Origin: Mytilisepta virgata
Lineage: Eukaryota; Mollusca; Bivalvia; Mytilida; Mytilidae
Length of the DNA stretch: 64,000 bases
Direction of reading: 5' to 3'
NCBI GenBank assembly: GCA_028015205.1
Contig: CM051517.1
Coordinates: forward strand, 45,147,135 to 45,211,134
Made by a program: the position numbers and the translations under genes. Position 1 is the stretch's first letter. The number at the start of each line of letters is the position of its first letter. This document shows positions 9,593-22,440 of the stretch, piece by piece. The notes under the pieces are model-generated. The model was given only the letters and a program-made list of their open reading frames with translations, was not told the DNA's origin and made no database searches.

Positions 9593-12500
9593 GATTAAAA
9601 TTATGCCCTTTTGTGAATAAGTAATAGGGTTAATACTAAAATTTATTAGTTTGCATGACAGAGAAACAACGTGTACATGTAGCCAACGTTTTACCAATTT
9701 CATAACAGAAATGTGTAGAACATTAATTTCAAGCCAGTACTGAAATATTAACGCATATATGTCGGTCTTCGACTCTATCATTAGAGGAATCCATACAATA
9801 TAATGAAATGAAATAGAAATAACGGGAAAGTTCAACAATAACATTCTAATCATTTAGCAGGATAACACACTTTATAAACATCAAATGTCATTGTCGAAAT
9901 ATATACATGTAGTCTGATTTGGTAAACGCAATCTACATAGGTCGGATTGAACATGTTAATATGTTCTACGGGTACCCTAACATCGCTAGTATGATTATCC
10001 AACGATGCACAATGACAAACAATCAAAGCTTATACAATACCATAGCCAAGAATATAACAGCTGCTTTGAAACCTGATAGAGTGAAATTGACAGGACTAAA
10101 ATTATTTAGGGTTATGTATCATAAAATGAAATAAGACGTTTTCATGAGAGGTCAGTATACAAATGATTTTTTTAAAAATGCACAGTAGTTCGCTTTTGTA
10201 TCCTTTACTGTCATTTTACTGTAAACAGATCTTGGGGTGCATCCGAGGTTAATAATGTTAATTATATGTACAAGACATGCATTTAATGTAACGATGTAAC
10301 AGTAGAAATGTAGAGCTACTCTGGTTAGAGAGTTACACGTAGGATGTATACAACAATATAAAAATACATTTATTTTTTTAACATATTCGGAATGTAGCTA
10401 TGGCTTCATATGTACATACATGAATCGGCAAAATACGATAAGTACATGAACATGTACAATTATTTGTATATAATTGTTTTTGTAATAAAATTGTGAAATG
10501 TATCCGTTATTTTTAATGTATCGCATGTAATATACACTCCTTTTCCTTCAACAATCAAATAGTCTACATTTTCCCGACGTAATATTTAAACGAAATAACA
10601 CTGTCTATATCAGAACAAATAGCGTAGAATGAATACTGCCCGAAGTGTATCTGGTATTCAGCGTTGTTTTATATGGCCAGTTCAAGTTAATCTTTAGATT
10701 GTCATTCCCGCCCGCCCCAAACATTTGACCTCGTAAAGATCGCAGAAGTTTTTCATATCCGATCCCGACTTGATTCGAAAGATTATTCTACTTTAGTTTA
10801 CTTCCGTTTAAATGGAAATCGAAATGAAAATTCATGAGAATAGTCACACAGAGAACAAATACTATAACGATATAACCAAAAACATAGCAAACTATAATGA
10901 ATTAGAACAAGACAGAACAAGCTGAAAATGTCGAGGTTCTAAATCACAAAACCTCGGGAATATTAGCAGCTCGCTGAGAATATGGTTTCACCGGCGAGGA
11001 CTTCAGTCCAATAAAGAAGATATAATTATTCACTAGTAGTAATATACATTCTATGATACCAGTCAGCAATGCTTGAGACTGAAAGTATGTAAATAGAAGG
11101 CCTAGAAATAAAACTTATAATGTTCTACAGCAGAATTAATAGAGCAGCCATTTGATCTTTATGACGGAGGAACAAAAGATGAATTTTTTTTAAAAAAAAG
11201 TCAGGGTTTAAACTTTTGAGAAAAAAGGCCAGTTCAAAATTTTCTAAATGCTACTGCAATTACTTATTTATTATCTCAAAATGTTGAAAAATAAAATCCT
11301 CCCTCATGCCCCTGTAATTTTTGAGAGATTGAGAATCTAAGAATTAACTTTAAGTGGCCTAATAGTAGATTCTGTCAATGAACGATTTCGGATTATTTAT
11401 GTTATATGCCGTAAGAATATATCTTTTAGTAGGCAGAAAATCGAAACTGCTTAAATAGTTTTTCAATCTTATTAATAAATAAAATTGATATTTAAATAAA
11501 GAAATAAGGTTTATTAAATCGGGACAAAAATTTACCAAATGCAATATTGCTTTTATTTCTGTTCCTCATCTTAACAATCACAATTCAGAAAAAAGTCACA
11601 CCCGCCTGTGTTATTAACAGCTGGAAGATCAATGATCAAATAAATCACTATACAATGTAAGAGGTAAAGAGGTCTCACAAATATTGTCTTGATATATATT
11701 TCTATTGTACCCATGATATGAGTGTAACTTCAACAACAAATATGAAATGTACTTTATATTCAATTGTAATATAAAAGGAAAGTTTATGCTGCAAAATAGC
11801 AATACTTCAAAAATTCCCCAAAAATATTTATACATTCATAATCTTTAAAACCAACAATTCGGTATGTTTTATTAAACTGTATTAGCTAAAAGTTGAATCT
11901 TTCATTGTGCTAGCGAATTCAGCTTTTGAAGATCGAACCGCATGTCTTTGGTTACCTTCAACGCATATATACATGTATATATTTGTATTGCAGAATTCTT
12001 ATGACACTAGTTCATCCATTCCCTGACATACGATAATGATGAACAAACTGATTTATTAAATGAAAAAAAAACCAAACAAAAAAAAAAAAAAAAACGTCGT
12101 TAATATCAATACCGTGAATATTAGTATATGTCATTAACACAAATATGGAGTCATTGTATATTACTTCATTCATTTCAACACTCATTATATTGGTTATATT
12201 CTCTCTTTCTCATTTTAGCAGCTACTACATGTCATCAATTCTGAAAATCATATCCAACATAAAATGCCTAAAAGTTCATCGCGTGTTTAAAATTGTCAGC
12301 ATATTTCGATACAAAAGGACATTTCTGCTGAAACTTTATTTGTCAAAAACTGCATTAACATCTAAAAACATGTATTATAAAATACATTTTATGTTTAGAA
12401 ATTCCATTACAATTCTTTCTGCAGGCTGTAATAGATTTAATATTTGACAAAAGTACTCATCACAATTTGTGGGATGCATTTATATAAAAGTCTTACCAAA

Positions 12501-12707
12501 TACAGTATATATTTAAGTTACAAATAAATTACATTACCGTCAATAAAAATCTCCTGTGTAGTTAAAGTGCAGAGTGATTACTTTATTGCACTTTTGGTAG
12601 ACAAAAAATGACTAATTTCACTTCATTATGTCCATATGACAGAATGTAATGAAAAACCATAAGTTTCAACCTTTTGTTTTACAAGTTCGCAATTTTATAA
12701 AAGCAAA
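9593..12707. other. non-coding, AT-rich; no gene recognised
   Basis: Contains A-rich runs (for example 12063-12094) and traces of dispersed repeats near 10800-11060, which share short blocks with 20990-21100 and 33010-33030. Open frames here are short, low in complexity and without motifs. Confidence 0.4.
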
Positions 12708-12902
12708 ATGCATCTGACCGATGGATTTAAAAAAGATATAAAATTTTACCTTCGGGATAAAGAGAAACGAAAGGAAATTCGTGATAAATATTTGGGAAAT
12801 CTGGCGGTGAATTATCCCCAGTGTGCCTTTGTTGAACTACATGCAAGTTTCTGTCTATGTACATTGTACCATCTTGGTTTTATAGCTGGGTGGCGCATGT
12901 AA
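12708..12902 (+). CDS. hypothetical 64-codon ORF, possible exon or relic
   Basis: ATG at 12708 in a favourable A-rich context. The first 37 residues are charged and helix-like (FKKDIKFYLRDKEKRKEIRD), unlike surrounding translated AT-rich noise; the end is Cys-rich. No family is recognised, no splice sites are convincing, and there is no neighbouring gene. It may be chance or a decayed exon. Confidence 0.15.
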   Translation: MHLTDGFKKDIKFYLRDKEKRKEIRDKYLGNLAVNYPQCAFVELHASFCLCTLYHLGFIAGWRM

Positions 12903-13024
12903 TTTGAAAATATAATTTTGATTATATAATTTTGAATGACAGCAAAACAGAATCCTTAGTATCAAGTTCGATTCGTTTCATCCTGGCGCGTTGGGGTTAG
13001 ATGTGAGGAAAAATGAACGAGCGA

Positions 13025-13111
13025 CCACAGACACCAAGAGTTGACAAAGCTCACCAAAGACGCCAAGAGTTGACAAAGCTCACCACAGACGCCAAGAGTT
13101 GACAAAGCTCA
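13025..13111. repeat. 29-bp tandem repeat, three copies
   Basis: Three head-to-tail 29-bp units start at 13025, 13054 and 13083, each with a CCAAGAGTTGACAAAGCTCA core; units differ at two positions (CACAGACA, CAAAGACG, CACAGACG). A small minisatellite with no coding role seen. Confidence 0.9.
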
Positions 13112-14747
13112 CCTGTTCTTGATAAAGTAAAATTCCAGTAATTCATCCGTCCTGAAAATTATGCAGTACAATTACTAACAAAAAGACTTAGAAGACGGAC
13201 ATCCAATAGCAATAACCATTAAATGTGTTTAACACATGAAAGAGTGATTAAATATGTGTCTATTAATTTAAATATGATTGTGTGAGGGAGTGCAATCTTT
13301 AATGTATAGGTTCCTTATAAGTCTAATGATTAAATTTAGAATAATTGAAGTTAATAAAAGCTTTTGCCTGAAGATGATAATTCATTTTGTCCATACTAAT
13401 ACGATTGAAAAAATACTTTAATTTCATTTCAAAAGATCAGATGGTGTGCTTAAATTCTCAAACTCCGTACTTTACAACGTACAATTTAATGAATTCTGAT
13501 AATTGCGTTATCTAACATATTATATTATATTAACACTTTTAAGCAAGCTTCGGTAACGATATTTTCGAAGTAATTAATTACATAATGTACACATGAAGGC
13601 AAGCCAAAAGACGTGTCTCTGTGCCCGAAGTTAGCAGATACACTGCAAATACATGTATATGTATTAAGATATACACATGTAGAAGAATTATTACTAAACT
13701 GTAACACTATTGGAACACATAAAAGAGTTCTAACACTACCACTCTACATCTGAACGGTTGGTGTGCACTTTCTGAACACCCTAACATTCTTTCCTCGAAA
13801 ATTACGTGCGTGCATAAAAAAAAACATCGGTGTTCAACATTATAACGCTTTGTGTGCGGGTTTAAACACCAACTTATCTATTCTAGAACATGTCCATGTG
13901 AGCAATATTAAACATTATTACATGTTCAAAGCCTTGTAACACTTCTGGAACACACAGAACATGTTCCAGTTTTTAGGATTTGAGGAAATTCCCATATACA
14001 GTGAACATCAACCATCAACACACATACATGTTTTTCATCTGTAAACATTTTTTCTTTGCAGGACTTTCACAGGCTAACAATTTATGAAATTCAATTTAGA
14101 TTTAGGTGTTATTTAGGAATCAATATCAAAAGCTGCAACCTTTTAAAACAATGCCCAGCTGCAGTCTACAAAAATATAGTAATTTGTTTTTCTAGAATAA
14201 TTTTTCCTTTTTTTTTTAATATACTTGGATAAGAAAAAGTTCAAAATCACAATTTTGACTGGTCTCACAATTGCTGACAAATGTGAAATTTTGAGTATTA
14301 ACAAAACAATGTCAGAAAACTTAACACTTTTGGCACATTTGAATGTTTGGTAGATATGAATAACTGAGTATTTATTAGTTTTACAAGAAACTGTCAATGA
14401 AAATTTGAAATAAAAACTTGTAAATACTGATACTGAGGACGACAAGATTTGAATAAATACAATACTTTTGATTTTTTACATCATATTATACATTAAAAAG
14501 CTAATCAATTCATAATTACATATAGCAATGAAATTTCTCTAATGTTCAGCCTATTCAACAGGCTCACACATGATAATCTCACTAGTTTTTTTTTGTTCTC
14601 GGAATATGATTGGTCTTCAAAAAATTTCCTTACTTATATATAAACAATCGCGATCCCGTCGTCTGCTTTGTAATAAAAGATAACCTTAAACGCGATTTTG
14701 AAATCTGACAAAAATCCGACTTGTCGGGGGACAGATAGGATTCATTA
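13112..14747. other. non-coding; diverged short repeats around 13700-13970
   Basis: A GTAACACT...GGAACACA motif appears twice (13700-13720 and 13936-13955) and AACAT/GTTCAAC words are enriched, which may be a decayed small element. Nothing else supported. Confidence 0.3.
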
Positions 14748-14804
14748 TTAAGGGTCAAATTTGAACATGCCGTGTTCTTCTTCTTGCTCCTTTCCGTCCG
14801 CCAT
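14748..14804 (-). CDS. 18-codon ORF in a promoter-like setting; possible first exon or uORF
   Basis: On the minus strand ACAATGGCGGAC is a strong start context, preceded about 25 nt upstream by GCGGAAGT (ETS-type site), a housekeeping-promoter pattern. The frame reads MADGKEQEEEHGMFKFDP and then stops. There is no obvious donor before the stop. It could be a true small ORF, a relic of a 5' exon or a retrocopied leader. The function is unknown. Confidence 0.2.
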   Translation of the reverse strand: MADGKEQEEEHGMFKFDP

Positions 14805-14829
14805 TGTAAAGTTGTTGTGTAATACAACT

Positions 14830-16655
14830 TCCGCTAGGAAAAATAGTTCCGGCTTAAATGACAACTGACATGCATTTATGTATGGAAATAACCCACCGTG
14901 TTTTACAGTGACGTTATTAAATTATATTTAATAAAAAAATTTGTATTTATTATTATTGCTCAATACTTGTAAATTGTCGGATATTTTTCAATACAAGATT
15001 CGCATGAATACATACTGCATGGTGACCATAGTGACGGGAAGACGTTAGGAGGATATGATGAGGATTGATCAGTTTTTAAAGCCTTTTGAAAATTAGAGAA
15101 ACAACTTCTTACATTATGACTCGTGGATTAATGGATTTCTCCAACCTCGATAGTTAAATTACGGAATTTTAATCCGATGATCCACTTGTAACAATTTAAG
15201 AATCTATATGTACAACACGAAGATATAAACTATCCATTTCATTACAAAAATCGTTTTTAACATTTTGTTTGAACCCATATTAAAAACAATACACCCCTAA
15301 ACAAACTTTAAAATGGATATCCAACAATGCCAGTAAAATACTGTAAGAGAGAAAGAGTACTTTAAATATTTCCTGTCTTAAAATTTCTATCTCACTGAAT
15401 ATGGATCTAAACGTTTTATGTTTCAAATGTTTCATCAAGTAAATGGATCTTCCATAACAAAGGTTTGTAGTAATCTTAAAATCATATGCAAAAATGACTT
15501 TATATCTAAGGTGAATATGTATTCGGATAGTGCATACATATATTTGTTTTTGAATGCGCACGATGTTTTTTCAACCAAAATGTGTATAGAAAACTGCTAA
15601 AAATTCGCTATTTTCAAGATATTTGGTCAATGAACCAATATTATGACATCATATGGACGTCACAATGCTGGAAATAAAGCTTAATTGAGTTATTTTTCAA
15701 ACCGATCTTATTTGTTTTACCAACACCATGCTAATTTTGATTCCAGTACTTAAATGTTCATATTTTTGGGCAAAAAAACGGACCTTAACACCCCTATTCC
15801 TTCTATATTGCTTTGTCCTTTTTTATTGAAAGGACTGGTGGTAATCCCATTATATACCTCAGCAACGTTATTTTAAATCAGTCTGAGGTAAAGTATGTAA
15901 TGAGACTTCTTTCCTTGAAAAAAAAAAACGTTATGAAAATAAACAATTTTCAAGCAGATGGTTTGCAACAATTGATTCATCGTATTTTGGTTTATACCCA
16001 CCAGGAAACTTTAGAATAACAAGTAATACATCTATCTATCTATATAAAAACGTGGATTCTCATTTGCAAAATCCGGTTATTGAAAGCAAAGGAATTTTCT
16101 GGATTAAACTAAACATCATCAAAACATCGTGAACAGAGAAAAAATCTAGACGAGCTTAATCCAGGTAGGGTCAAGTATTCAGACCTTACTTCCGTTAGAA
16201 CTGGACGATTAAGCAACAGAAATGTGGACGACTTAATATGAACTACCCAAGAATCTTTACATTGTCTGAACAAAGAAAAATGTACAGGGTATTTTCAATA
16301 TTGCTCAATCGTGGATTATAATGTAATCATTCTGTCTACATGTGTGTAATTGAATGATAGTGTAAATGATATTGACGACAGAGATATGAACACACGTTAA
16401 ATGTTATTTAAAAATATAGAGCCGAAAATTGCTTTCATCAACTTTCCTTTAAAGATCTTCCCCTCACTGAACAACTGAAGACCAAACCTTGGTGGGGTCG
16501 TTTTTGGATGGCCCTTTTACAATTTGTGTCCGGCATCCGACATCTCAACCCGACATTGCTGCTATTACTATAAATATACATAGGGGTAATTTTTAACAAA
16601 TTCAATAAAACCACAAGGCCAGATGGTTCAACAATTGGCAGTAATGGTGCTTACA
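14830..16655. other. non-coding; includes a dispersed repeat fragment at about 16440-16550
   Basis: Near 16445-16545 the order AGATCTTC, ACCAAACCTTGGTGG, ATGGCCCTTTT, TGTGTCCGG matches the organisation seen again near 47130-47230 and belongs to the repeat family of the Ig intron. No genes recognised elsewhere. Confidence 0.4.
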
Positions 16656-18086
16656 GTACGGCTCATTTAAAACATGACCTCAAGTTAACATAATCTCTGG
16701 TTCAAATCTCTGTCCAGGACCAAAAACCAGAGATTAGAATAGCTAGGACCAGTCCTGCGACTGGTCAACCACAGATTTGAAAGCAGATTTATTCAACTGT
16801 GCACGCACTATTCTCGTGACAAAAGGTCGGGACCACAATTAATACTAGTGCATTTTTATATTTAAATAAAATTGAATTAAACAAATCGCACCTGCGCAAT
16901 CTTGAAAATCTTTCTCATGTAGAAAGTATACTTACTTCCTGTCATAATATCAAAATTTAAAAAAAAAATCATCAGTGCTAACTCAAAATATTGGCAAAAA
17001 TATCTCCTAGGGTAGCAGAATTCTTGAAGACAGCAGACGACAACCTTAATATTTAGCCTGTTCCATCTGACCAAATCACCACTTTTAATTGTGACAGCTC
17101 ATTCAAACTTTTTAAAACATCAACTTTGAACATTCTGCTATAAATTTAGAACAATAAGGGTAGAAAATAAAAATGGAAGAAATACAGTAAATTTATATAA
17201 GAGATTATTTTTGTGGACAATAAAAAGTGTGCGCTAAATGTGGTCTTGGGCCAAAACCAGAGACTTGAATAATAATTGTCTCTAAAATTCGCATGCGCCG
17301 TTCTAGGACGATTACCCGGGGATAAATAAAATGTTATGTTATTATTATTGGTTGATATGTTATAATGAGTAAATAATATTCCGTGCAAAAATTATAAAAT
17401 ATTTATATTGATATGTTTGGTTTCAATTTCAATAAGTTCTAATGTACACAATGTTATTCCTATTGTCTAATGAAATAAATAATATGAATTTTTGATGATA
17501 CTTTTTAAAGAAAATGTAAATTGTAAGTTTTGAAATATAAAATAAAATAAATAGTATATAGAAAATTATATTTCAAGTCAATACTATAACTTATATTTTG
17601 ATAGTCTGCGTACTTTAATTAACATGAAACATTTTAACCATATCAGCTGAACATCTTGGAAGCAAATTAATTGTTTTGATTTAAAGAATTTAAACTACGC
17701 ATGCGCCGTCCTGATGACCAGTTCCAGAATTCAAGTACATTTGGAACACTACGCATGCGCCGTCCTGATGACCAGTTCCAGAATTCAAGTACATTTGGAA
17801 TACTACGCATGCGCCGTCCTAAAGCAGAGACGGTTTTGGTCATAAGGTCGAAAACGGTCATCAGAACAAACTTAGTGCGCATGCCTCGTCCTAAGTACGA
17901 AACCAGACGCGGTCCTGGTCGTGGTCCTAAGAACAGTTATTAGGACCATTTCTGTCCTCAAGTTAACTTTTTGCAGAGATTATGACCAAACAGACCAGTC
18001 ATAATCTCTGGTCTAAGTTAACTTGGAACGGTCATAATCTCTGTTTCAAATGTCTGCTTGAGGGTGATGTTTTAAATGATCCGTAC
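16656..18086. mobile_element. putative non-autonomous inverted-repeat element, 1.4 kb
   Basis: The left end 16656-16684 (GTACGGCTCATTTAAAACAT then CACC/GACC-TCAAG) is an imperfect reverse complement of 18058-18086, about 26 of 30 positions. Inside, ACCAGAGAT/ATCTCTGGT words recur in both orientations, and the palindromic motif GCATGCGCCGT occurs at about 17290, 17699, 17753 and 17807, with a variant at 17879. No transposase is present. A MITE-like or foldback relic is the best reading; no clear target-site duplication was found. Confidence 0.45.
17697..17820. repeat. 54-bp tandem repeat (two full units plus a partial third)
   Basis: Units start with ACGCATGCGCC at 17697, 17751 and 17805. The first two are 54 bp and differ by one base; the third diverges after 16 bp. 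Because 54 is divisible by three, open frames exist on both strands (RMRRPDDQFQNSSTFG repeats on plus), but they are by-products of the repeat, not evidence of a gene. Confidence 0.9.
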
Positions 18087-20894
18087 TCTTTCGGAACTGT
18101 ATTCTATGACACAGGCTGTCAACCAAGATGGCCGCCACAGTATTGGTAGCAATGGTCCTCTCTCAGAGTTGTGTCTGATGACCTGGACTGTTCTTAGTTG
18201 GTTCTCTTTCAGAATTGTTTCCCTTTCAGAATTGTTTCTTATACTCTGAAACTACGGAGGATATTAGGGAGCTGAAGTTGGCTCCAATGATATTTATTCT
18301 ATGATCAAGCAGTGATATTTACATGCAGATGATTTCATGTCAAAAAACGTCCATTGATCCCGAAATCAAATTTGCGATTTAACTTTTCATTTTTCGTTTA
18401 TTGCATTTTGATTGTATACAGTATTGTTACACATTGTATGTACATGTAAATGTGCAGTACGGTTTCGAATATTGATTTTAAACTTTTTTGGACTCTCAAA
18501 AATTGAATTTTGTTGCTAAAACTGTTAAGAAAATTATACAAAACAATATCAGAGAATGTTTTTCGATACAATTTTTTGAACTCTGCCACGATTTTAATTT
18601 TCAATGGCCCAAAATGCCCTGAATTGTCCAAAAGTAATGTTGTAGTATTTTATTTGAAAGGTATTTGGTTGATATCAGCAAGATACAAAATGTTATCATT
18701 AATGAAAAAGGACTTAAAGAGGCATGATATCAAGTTGGAGGTATTACTTAAAAATACTGAAGTTGATGGATGTAAAACATGCTCAAACACGTCAGTCTGA
18801 AATTACTGTGGTACAAATGTATTTGAAACAACAATGATGCAATTATAATCATGTTTTGTTTCCGAGCAGCTTCATTTAGTTCTGAGGCAAGTTGTTTTCT
18901 ATATATTTTAAATGATGCAAGAGGAACAATCCAGTGCAATATTGACATCAATGGGAGAACTAAAGTTCAATAATAAAGTATTGGATCATGTATATAGTTG
19001 TATTAACGGATTTGAATTATATAAAAAATTATTTTAAAATTCTTGACTATGGACGGTTTAATTTAAAGCACAAGTCTGTCGGAAAGCTTCATCAAACGTT
19101 GATGAGTATCGTAACAAAGGAGATAAAGTGGTAGATTTGCCTCTGTAATGATACGACTGTAAGTGTAATGAAGGTAGAAACTTATCATCAAATCTTCAGT
19201 TTGTCAAAAAGTACAAGTAATCCAACTGAAGAGAGGAGCACAATTTAATATACGAGAGAAAAAGGTAATTACTTTAACTATACAGTCATGTATGTAATAA
19301 TCATGTGAAATTAATGTTGTGGTTGAATAGTGCAAGAGAAATAATCCAATTGCCGCTATCCCAATAATACATGTTTGGTCTCTAGACGTTATCCTGACTA
19401 AACAATTCTTAATTATTGAAAGACAAATGATGCCCACATCGTGTCTAAGCAATTCTCGAGTCTCTTGGTTTACGTAAATTTGCAATTTGCTTAGTTCATC
19501 AGGTAAGGTGTTCCATTTTGTTTGGAACCGTTTTGTTAATTAACACATGTTGTAATCATCACTATTTTCATTTTTGTTCTTTTTACTTGGCATAACGAAT
19601 GACACAATAGCATTGCAGAAGTAATTAATGTTAAATTTTCACTTCCTTTGTTCTCCTATGCACAGATGAAAACCAATCTCAACAAAGTGCAGGGAAATAC
19701 AATGTACATACATATAGTGGTTTTTAGGTGCAAACTGGTATCGGCAATAGAATGCTAAATCAACAAGCCTAAACGACATGGCTCCAATTAAATTCAGAAA
19801 CTATAGAATAATAAATACATATACATGCAGTATGTGATACTTACGAAAAGAAGTCAACGAATCAAAACTCAAAAAAAGATAATGAGAATCAAAACCTATT
19901 ATCAACAAACAAGAAATAAAATAAGATAACACATATATCAAAGCAACATAAATTTCAAAACATTCTGAAAAGGAAGACCCTAAAGGTTCTCCAGATTGTA
20001 CTTATCTTTACGGGTGTAATATACCCTTTGTATCGATACTACTTTTAAAGGAAAAGGTCACAACTAGAATAATTTAATCACTTTTTTAATAGAATTTAGA
20101 CTTTGATCTTACATTGCTATATTTGTACAAGTGCCAGAATAAGGAAGTGGGTGCAATATTTTATTCAATCTTGATGGAGTATATAATCTGCAGGTTATCC
20201 TAAAAGTGAGTAATTTTTAGAGAAAGTAGATTGTATTTTGAGCTTATATCAGAAAAATGACTGCAATCATTTTCTCTTCTGGTTTTTGTCTAATTCATAT
20301 ATTTCATTAAGTTATTACGCAGAAAGATAGGAACCTCTTTGTTCTGTTTATCTCCTACTTTTTTAAAGTAATAAATGAAAATAACGGATATATGCCTAAT
20401 GGCTAAGTCTGACCACTCCGCCAGATCCAATGAATAAATCTAACATCTGCCTTCTGGCACTGTCTGACCACAAGACCCGTATTAATGTTTTTGAATGGAA
20501 TTAGTAGATATATATTAATATGAATTTTCTGCTTCAAAAGCACCAATATCTGTTGTGAAATGATATTTTGACGATGGTAACTGACCCTTTAGTTTATCGT
20601 ATGGCTAATATAAGTGTAGCTTTCAATATTGGCTTAACAACATTAGTACCCTTACCTTTACAAGAAATCCATCTTGTATTCAATTCACAATGTCTGTAAT
20701 GAAATTTTATTTATATACAAATTTATTTAATAATGTGCTACATATATGTTTTATTTCATTTTAAAACTGTTTCTTGTCTAGTATGCATTACATTCTAGAA
20801 GCAGTTTGTATTGAAGGAGCAAAACAGAAACAGTAACAATATTCGTAACTGGTGACAAACAAAATTTTAAATTACATAGGGCCGATAACATTGT
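18087..20894. other. non-coding; no gene recognised
   Basis: The left flank of the previous element (ATTGGCAGTAATGGT) has a diverged direct counterpart at about 18145 (ATTGGTAGCAATGGT). Short ORFs at 18398-18951 lack motifs. Otherwise featureless. Confidence 0.35.
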
Positions 20895-21345
20895 AAAACT
20901 TTAATCTATTGTTCTTGAATACCGACAATACCGAAGAGAAAAAACACTGAGAAAAGTCCGTTCATTCGAAAGCCGAAGGAAAATAAATGTAACATAACAA
21001 ACAAATGACACAACGGTACATTTATAACTAAAACAATAAAAAAAACATAATGAACTACACAAAATAGAACAAGACAGCACAGAAACTAACACTAGCAATG
21101 TAAACTCTTACTAAAACCTGGGAGTGAAATAAGGTGCTTCGGAAGGGTAAGAAGTGTCAAGTCCGGCAAGATGTTAATTCCAGATCTAGAAGGACGTGAA
21201 ATCTAGCTGAGGATATCTAGTCTCATACGAGAGATAGAAACTTCTTATTGTCAAATCAATTCGTGATAATTTTTTTGAGTGGTGAAATTAACATAGTCTG
21301 AATATAACCCTGTTTTAGAAGTTTATGTGACAGCAATGAAATGTC
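20895..21345 (-). pseudogene. relic of Penelope-type reverse transcriptase C-terminus and 3' tail
   Basis: Reading the minus strand, GGGTTATATTCAGACTATG and GTTTCTATCTC..GTATGAGACTAGAT parallel the sequence at 30770-30885 (+), where the RT fragment is better preserved. It is followed by the shared 3' block CTTACCCTTCCGAAGCACC and a T-rich tail. Multiple frameshifts make it non-functional. It is one of at least three copies in the window. Confidence 0.55.
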
Positions 21346-21369
21346 ACAATTAAAAAAAACAAATTAAAA

Positions 21370-21700
21370 AAATATTGCTATTTTTCTTCAATTTATAATT
21401 CTATATTTTTAAAGCAAACAACCCAGCAAAACAATTTTTTACCTGTCATAAAAATATTGTATTTTTGAAACTTACTATCACTGATTTTAATCCGTTTCTT
21501 TTATTGATTTCAGGAAAATATTTTTTTTACAGTAATATTGTTATTTTTTCTTCAATTTATAATTCTATATTTATCAAAGCAAACAACCCAACAAAACACC
21601 TTTTTTTACCTTTCATAAAAATATTGAATTTTTTCAACTTGCTATTATTGATTTTCATCCGTTTCTTTTTCTTGATTTCAAGAAAAAAAAATTAACAGTA
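21370..21700. repeat. tandem duplication, period about 164 bp
   Basis: The block CTTCAATTTATAATTCTATA starts at 21386 and again at 21550, followed in each by AAGCAAACAACCCA, an ATAAAAATATTG and ATTTTA/CATCCGTTTCTTTT. The two units have diverged by scattered substitutions, so the duplication is old. No coding content. Confidence 0.8.
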
Positions 21701-22218
21701 AAAGTGATATAACATTTTATAATTACGTGGATACATGTATAAATCTCCAAAAACATGAACAAAAACGATGTCAGATTATAGGTAATGAAAAAAAAAGTTT
21801 TTATGATATGCTCAACTGTGAACTACTGGTAGAACTTTTAGGTTCAGATACCTGTACATTCAGAATAACTTATATAATTAATATCCTTTGAAAGTTAGTT
21901 AATATACGTAAATGTAGCTCTTTTTGGAACGTAACGATTCTAGGATCCTCATACTAAATTATTGCATGAGGCATTCTAGCTAGTACAACGATTAAAGCCT
22001 GCTTTCTGTTATTATAAACTTGTGTAGAATGATCCATGTGCTATATTCATTGTCATATGACCAATGAAAAGATAAAATAACAAAAACAGTAAATTAAATA
22101 TATATGAAATAAAATACAAAGAATTAAAGCAGAAACGCGTTAATACATTTCATGGATTCATTCTCGACGCAAAAAATTATGCACGTGATAAAAGATCAAC
22201 TAAAAGAAAGGAAAAGCG

Positions 22219-22440
22219 TTTTTTTTTTTTTTTTACATACATGTATACATAGTGTATGTACCTGAATTAAATTTCAAAAAAATATAAAAGGCCACGAAAA
22301 CAAGGGTTTAAATTTCATTTATTTTGTTTGCATTTTCTAGGCAAAACAGGGATTTTAATTTTTTTTCTTTTATTTCTCATTATTTTTTATTATTTATCTA
22401 TTTATTTATTTACGTGTATTTATTTATTTATTTATTTGTA
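22219..22440. repeat. poly-T run and (ATTT)n microsatellite
   Basis: A T-run lies at about 22220-22235 and an interrupted TTTA/ATTT tetranucleotide array at about 22388-22438, broken by ACGTG. Low-complexity DNA. Confidence 0.8.

Noticed and set aside
17667..17943. Repeat-protein ORFs on both strands
   Set aside because: The frame stays open because the 54-bp tandem unit is divisible by three; both strands are equally open.
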